Source: JAWKOK01 sp963765875 (GTDB lineage: Bacteria > Chloroflexota > Anaerolineae > Caldilineales > Caldilineaceae). From it: 64,000 nucleotides of DNA. The position numbers were made by a program, and so were the translations under genes. The stretch spans positions 62,001 to 126,000 of the forward strand of contig CAVXYK010000018.1 in the NCBI GenBank assembly GCA_963765875.1, read 5' to 3'. Below are positions 61,471-64,000 of the stretch, one piece after another. Positions within the stretch are counted from its first letter, which is position 1. Every line of letters starts with the position of its first letter. The notes below the pieces were generated by a model that was not told the origin of the DNA, searched no databases, and saw only the letters and a list, made by a program, of their open reading frames with translations.

Positions 61471-62426
61471 GATCTTTAATCTTCAACAACCGCGCCGCAT
61501 TCCCCGCAAAGATCATCTGAATATGCTCGTCCGGCATGTTGAGGTCGAGGCAGTCGCGCACTTGATCTTGCAGATAGCGGAAGGCGAATCCACGCGGGAA
61601 CCAGCTTGAATCCGAGCCGAAGATGATACGCTCGGGGCCGATGGTCTCGTAGAATTTGCGGAAGAGATACTTGACGGTCACATCGCCGGGCACCCAGCGG
61701 ATCCACTGCAGGCTGCCGCTGGTGTCGATGCTGACATTGGGGCAGGCCCAGCAGAGCTGCAGCGCCTCGCGCTCCCATGCGCAGCCGAAGTGGGGCACCA
61801 CAAAGTCGACATCCGGGAAGAACTTGGCCACGTTGTGAAGCTTCAGCGGGTTGATGTTCTGATGCCAGCCGATGCCGCCGGAACTGCCTTGGATGCCGAA
61901 GTGGATCAGGACCGGAATGTTCAGCTCTGCGCATTTTTCCCAGACAGGAAAGGCTGCGGGATCTTCAATCGGCTCTTCGATCAGGGGCGCCAGCAGCTTG
62001 TAGCCGCGCAGGCCCAGGTTGTTCACAGCATGATCCAGTCGTTCGACTGCATCGGGCAGAAAGGGCGAATGGTGGGCAAAGCCGACGAAACGATCCGGGT
62101 GCCAGCTACAGATCTCGGAGAGATGCTCGTTGTTGCCGCCGGTGACGAAGCCGATGGAGTGGATGCCGTAGTTATCCAACTCATCCACCCAGCGTTGGGC
62201 CTGGGCTTCGTCGCCTGGATGCTCTGTCTTTCGCCTCTGGTTTGGGGAAGCCCCACATACGTCGCCAGTGTTCGCCATAGGGCGCGGCACGTTCGCGCAG
62301 GATCTGGAGCCGTTCCTCACTGATCTGGGCCATATAGTTGTTCATGGTCTCGCCCATATCCGTGAACCAGGGGCCGTCAGTCGGGAAATGGGAATGAAAG
62401 TCGATGATCTCAAAACCTTGATACAT
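61436..62426 (-). CDS. Amidohydrolase (TIM-barrel metal-dependent hydrolase), one frameshift
   Basis: About 330 residues of the amidohydrolase 2 family. The metal-binding HxH (IIDFHSHFP) is near the N-terminus, then GFVTGGNNEHL, YKLLAPLIEEP, the His in PVLIHFGIQG, VVPHFGCAWE and the Asp in IIFGSDSSWFPRG. The family hydrolyses or decarboxylates cyclic and carboxylated small molecules. Near 62226 one extra A (GCGAAAGACA in place of GCGAAGACA) splits the frame; correction gives PKPEAKTEHPGDEA. The last residues (MRAACCVRCR) come from a repeat. It is probably the first gene of the sugar importer cluster, so the importer may bring its substrate. Confidence 0.85.
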
Positions 62427-62809
62427 AGTGCGCTCGTTGTTTGGTGGATTCCGCCGAGGGGATGGAGGAATATGATAGGTTGCTCTTCAATGATCAACGG
62501 CCTGCATTGTACACCCCGCCGATATCGCCGTCAATCTTAGGCCGATCCTAGAAATCACGTCCCCGGCACAGCCCACGCAAATTTTCGCTGACCAGAGAAG
62601 GTCCGGGCTGTGCCGGGGACGTTCGAGGGACTCAATTTCTTGGAACGGCCTTAGGCCATGTGGCGGGTGTATCTCAATCTGTAACCTTTTCTTTGATCTC
62701 ACATCCAAGTTGCATGGGGTATGTAAGAATTGTGCCTCAACTAACCTCTAATGAGTGTCCCACTCCGCAAAAGGCGGACGGACAATGCTTGAACTTAAGG
62801 AGAAAAAGA
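62427..62809. other. Intergenic region with a long-arm inverted repeat
   Basis: ACGTCCCCGGCACAGCCC (62557-62574) and GGGCTGTGCCGGGGACGT (62605-62622) are perfect 18-bp arms around a 30-base loop, like the element at 50.2 kb in shape but not sequence. The rest holds leaders of the divergent genes. No gene is supported. Confidence 0.6.
62557..62622. repeat. 18-bp-arm inverted repeat (ACGTCCCCGGCACAGCCC)
   Basis: Perfect arms, 30-base loop, no T-run. Same general size as the 50211-50277 element, suggesting both are REP/MITE-like hairpins. Confidence 0.75.
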
Positions 62810-63463
62810 ATGTCTCTGCTCAACGAAGAAATCAAGTCACAGTTGAAAGATGAGTTTGCAGGCTTGACCGGCCAGGTCAAGTTGGTCCTGTTCACCCAGG
62901 AGATGGAGTGCCAGTATTGCACGGAAACCCGCAGCCTGGCCGAAGAAGTGGCAGGCCTGTCGGACAAGATTGACGTCGAAGTCTATGACTTTGTCAGGGA
63001 CAGTGAGATTGTCGAGACCTATGGCATTGACAAGATTCCAGCCATGGCCATCGTCAAAGGCGGAGAAGAACCCAAGGACTACGGTATTCGCCTCTACGGC
63101 ATTCCCTCCGGCTACGAATTCAGCACATTGATCGAGGACATCGCCATGGTCTCCACCGGCGAATCCGGTCTTGATCAGGAGACTAAGGACGAGTTGGCAA
63201 ATTTGACATCTCCGTTGCACTTCCAGGTCTTTGTGACGCCGACCTGTCCCTATTGCCCGCCGGCAGTGCGGTTGGCTCATAAGATGGCCCTGGAAAGCGA
63301 TCTTGTGACCGGCGACATGGTCGAGGCGATCGAGTTCCCCCACGTCTCCAACAAGTATCAGGTCATGGGCGTACCACGCACAGTCATCAACGAGGACTTT
63401 TTCCTGGAGGGCGCTGCGCCCGAAGCTATGTTGATGGCCAAGGTAAGGGAAGCGTTGAATTAG
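62810..63463 (+). CDS. Two-domain thioredoxin-fold protein disulfide oxidoreductase
   Basis: 217 residues in two thioredoxin-like halves. The first carries CQYC (FTQEMECQYCTETRSLAEEV), the second CPYC (FQVFVTPTCPYCPPAVRLAH). Cis-proline regions are IDKIPAMAIV and VMGVPRTVIN. This is the PDO (glutaredoxin-like) layout known from thermophiles and anaerobes. ATG 62810 follows AAGGAG; the longer open frame from 62660 is upstream DNA. The thioredoxin-reductase gene begins 98 bases downstream, so the pair likely forms an NADPH-driven disulfide reductase system. All four active-site positions are ordinary Cys codons. Confidence 0.93.
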   Translation: MSLLNEEIKSQLKDEFAGLTGQVKLVLFTQEMECQYCTETRSLAEEVAGLSDKIDVEVYDFVRDSEIVETYGIDKIPAMAIVKGGEEPKDYGIRLYGIPSGYEFSTLIEDIAMVSTGESGLDQETKDELANLTSPLHFQVFVTPTCPYCPPAVRLAHKMALESDLVTGDMVEAIEFPHVSNKYQVMGVPRTVINEDFFLEGAAPEAMLMAKVREALN

Positions 63464-63490
63464 GGCAGAGATAGAAGTGCTATGTAATAA

Positions 63491-63522
63491 CGTACTGCGT
63501 AATTACGTAATTACGCAGTACG
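63491..63522. repeat. 32-bp perfect palindrome made of 7-nt words
   Basis: The palindrome runs from CGTACTGCGTAATTAC to GTAATTACGCAGTACG with its centre at 63506/63507. TTACGCA-type heptamers continue to 63540 (TACGCTT TACGCAA CACGCAA). It lies between the PDO-like gene and trxB and may act as a hairpin in the transcript. Confidence 0.85.
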
Positions 63523-63561
63523 CTTTACGCAACACGCAACAGATTTGAGGGCTGAAGCAAA

Positions 63562-64000
63562 ATGATGGATCTAAATTTAGGACTTGGCATGTCAGGCGGC
63601 ACAACGCCAGATCTATACGATGTCGTTATCATCGGCGGGGGACCTGCCGGGGCATCTGCTGCCATCTACACGGCACGGGCAGACTTGCGTACGCTGGTCA
63701 TCGATAAGGGCCTGACGGCAGGCGCGCTGGGCGTCACCGCCAAGATCAGCAACTATCCGGGCGTGCCGGGCCCGGTCAGCGGAGCCGAGTTGGCCGAGAC
63801 CATGCGCACCCAGGCCAATCATTTGGAGCAGAGTTCATCACTGATAAGGTTATTGATGTCGATCTGCTCTCCGATCCCAAGATGGTCATTGCCGGGACCG
63901 GCATGTTTCAGGCCAAGACGCTGATCTTGGCCACCGGCTCCATGGGGCGAACCAACACGGTGGCCGGTGAAGCCGAATTCCTGGGGCGGGGCGTCTCCTA
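63562..64000 (+). CDS. trxB: Thioredoxin reductase, N-terminal part with a frameshift
   Basis: The FAD-binding motif DVVIIGGGPAGASAAIYTAR, ISNYPGVPGPVSGAELAETM and LILATGSMGRTNTVAGEAEF identify a TrxB/AhpF-type flavoprotein that passes electrons from NADPH to thioredoxin or the PDO partner. After QANH (63820) one base is missing from TTT; adding a T gives FGAEFITDKVIDVDLL and the frame stays open to the window end. The window stops at GRGVSY, just before the expected active-site CxxC. The start may be the first or second Met. Confidence 0.88.

Overview
The window is dense bacterial DNA that best fits a Chloroflexota genome, probably an Anaerolineae/Caldilineae relative. This is an inference from gene content: many binding-protein-dependent ABC transporters, a fused glycolate oxidase GlcD-GlcE, DUF4012/DUF2723/DUF11 envelope genes, system I cytochrome c maturation genes, UvsE and a TupABC importer. 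Strong AGGAG-type ribosome binding sites and TATACT -10 boxes are common. No 16S rRNA or other definitive marker is present.

Layout. 0-6 kb: dipeptide-type ABC importer (binding protein, two permeases), an M20 amidohydrolase and a stand-alone sugar-type ABC ATPase. 6-8.6 kb: gpmI and a SIR2 deacylase. 8.7-15.9 kb: a minus-strand envelope cluster (sortase-like lipoprotein, GT2/sugar-transferase fusion, SH3-DUF11 protein, DUF2723, DUF4012). 16-20 kb: tRNA-Sec (selC) with its promoter, two ATP-grasp genes and yggX. 20-25.5 kb: glcF, glcDE and a fused permease. 25.7-31.5 kb: zinc-ribbon protein, mutY, then ccmH, ccmG, ccmF and a CcmI-like protein, closed by a 62-bp perfect palindrome. 31.5-35.5 kb: a tungstate operon whose first two genes are a VapB-type antitoxin and a PIN-like domain fused to a molybdate/tungstate-sensor domain. 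35.6-47.6 kb: GH3-like protein, lepB, AI-2E/HAD fusion, caspase-like protein, a protein with four cyclic-nucleotide-binding-like domains and a related lipoprotein. 47.8-55 kb: tRNA-Leu, ECF sigma and anti-sigma pair, mutM, PspC protein, a DUF2071 gene containing a 15-bp tandem array, uvsE. 55-64 kb: ADP-ribosylglycohydrolase, argH-like gene, a sugar ABC importer without its own ATPase, an amidohydrolase, a two-CxxC thioredoxin-fold protein and the start of trxB.

How genes work together. The dpp genes and the amidohydrolase probably import and hydrolyse N-acyl or peptide substrates. The lone MsmX-like ATPase could serve the sugar importer at 57.8-61.3 kb. GlcF and GlcDE form glycolate (or D-lactate) oxidase. 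CcmH, CcmG, CcmF and the CcmI-like protein attach haem to cytochromes. VapB, the PIN-sensor protein and TupBCA look like one self-regulated tungstate uptake unit.

The most noteworthy points are: (1) the VapB / PIN-sensor / TupBCA operon with paired operator-like sites; (2) intergenic hairpin elements built from 7-nt or 10-nt words in inverted orientation, present in nearly every gap of the sugar-transport region and in several gaps of the first 46 kb; (3) two genes that seem to start with ATT; (4) about a dozen single-base frameshifts, nearly all insertions, in otherwise well-conserved genes, which look more like sequence errors than gene decay; (5) selC without a visible selenoprotein gene; (6) several enzyme-like proteins lacking their catalytic residues.
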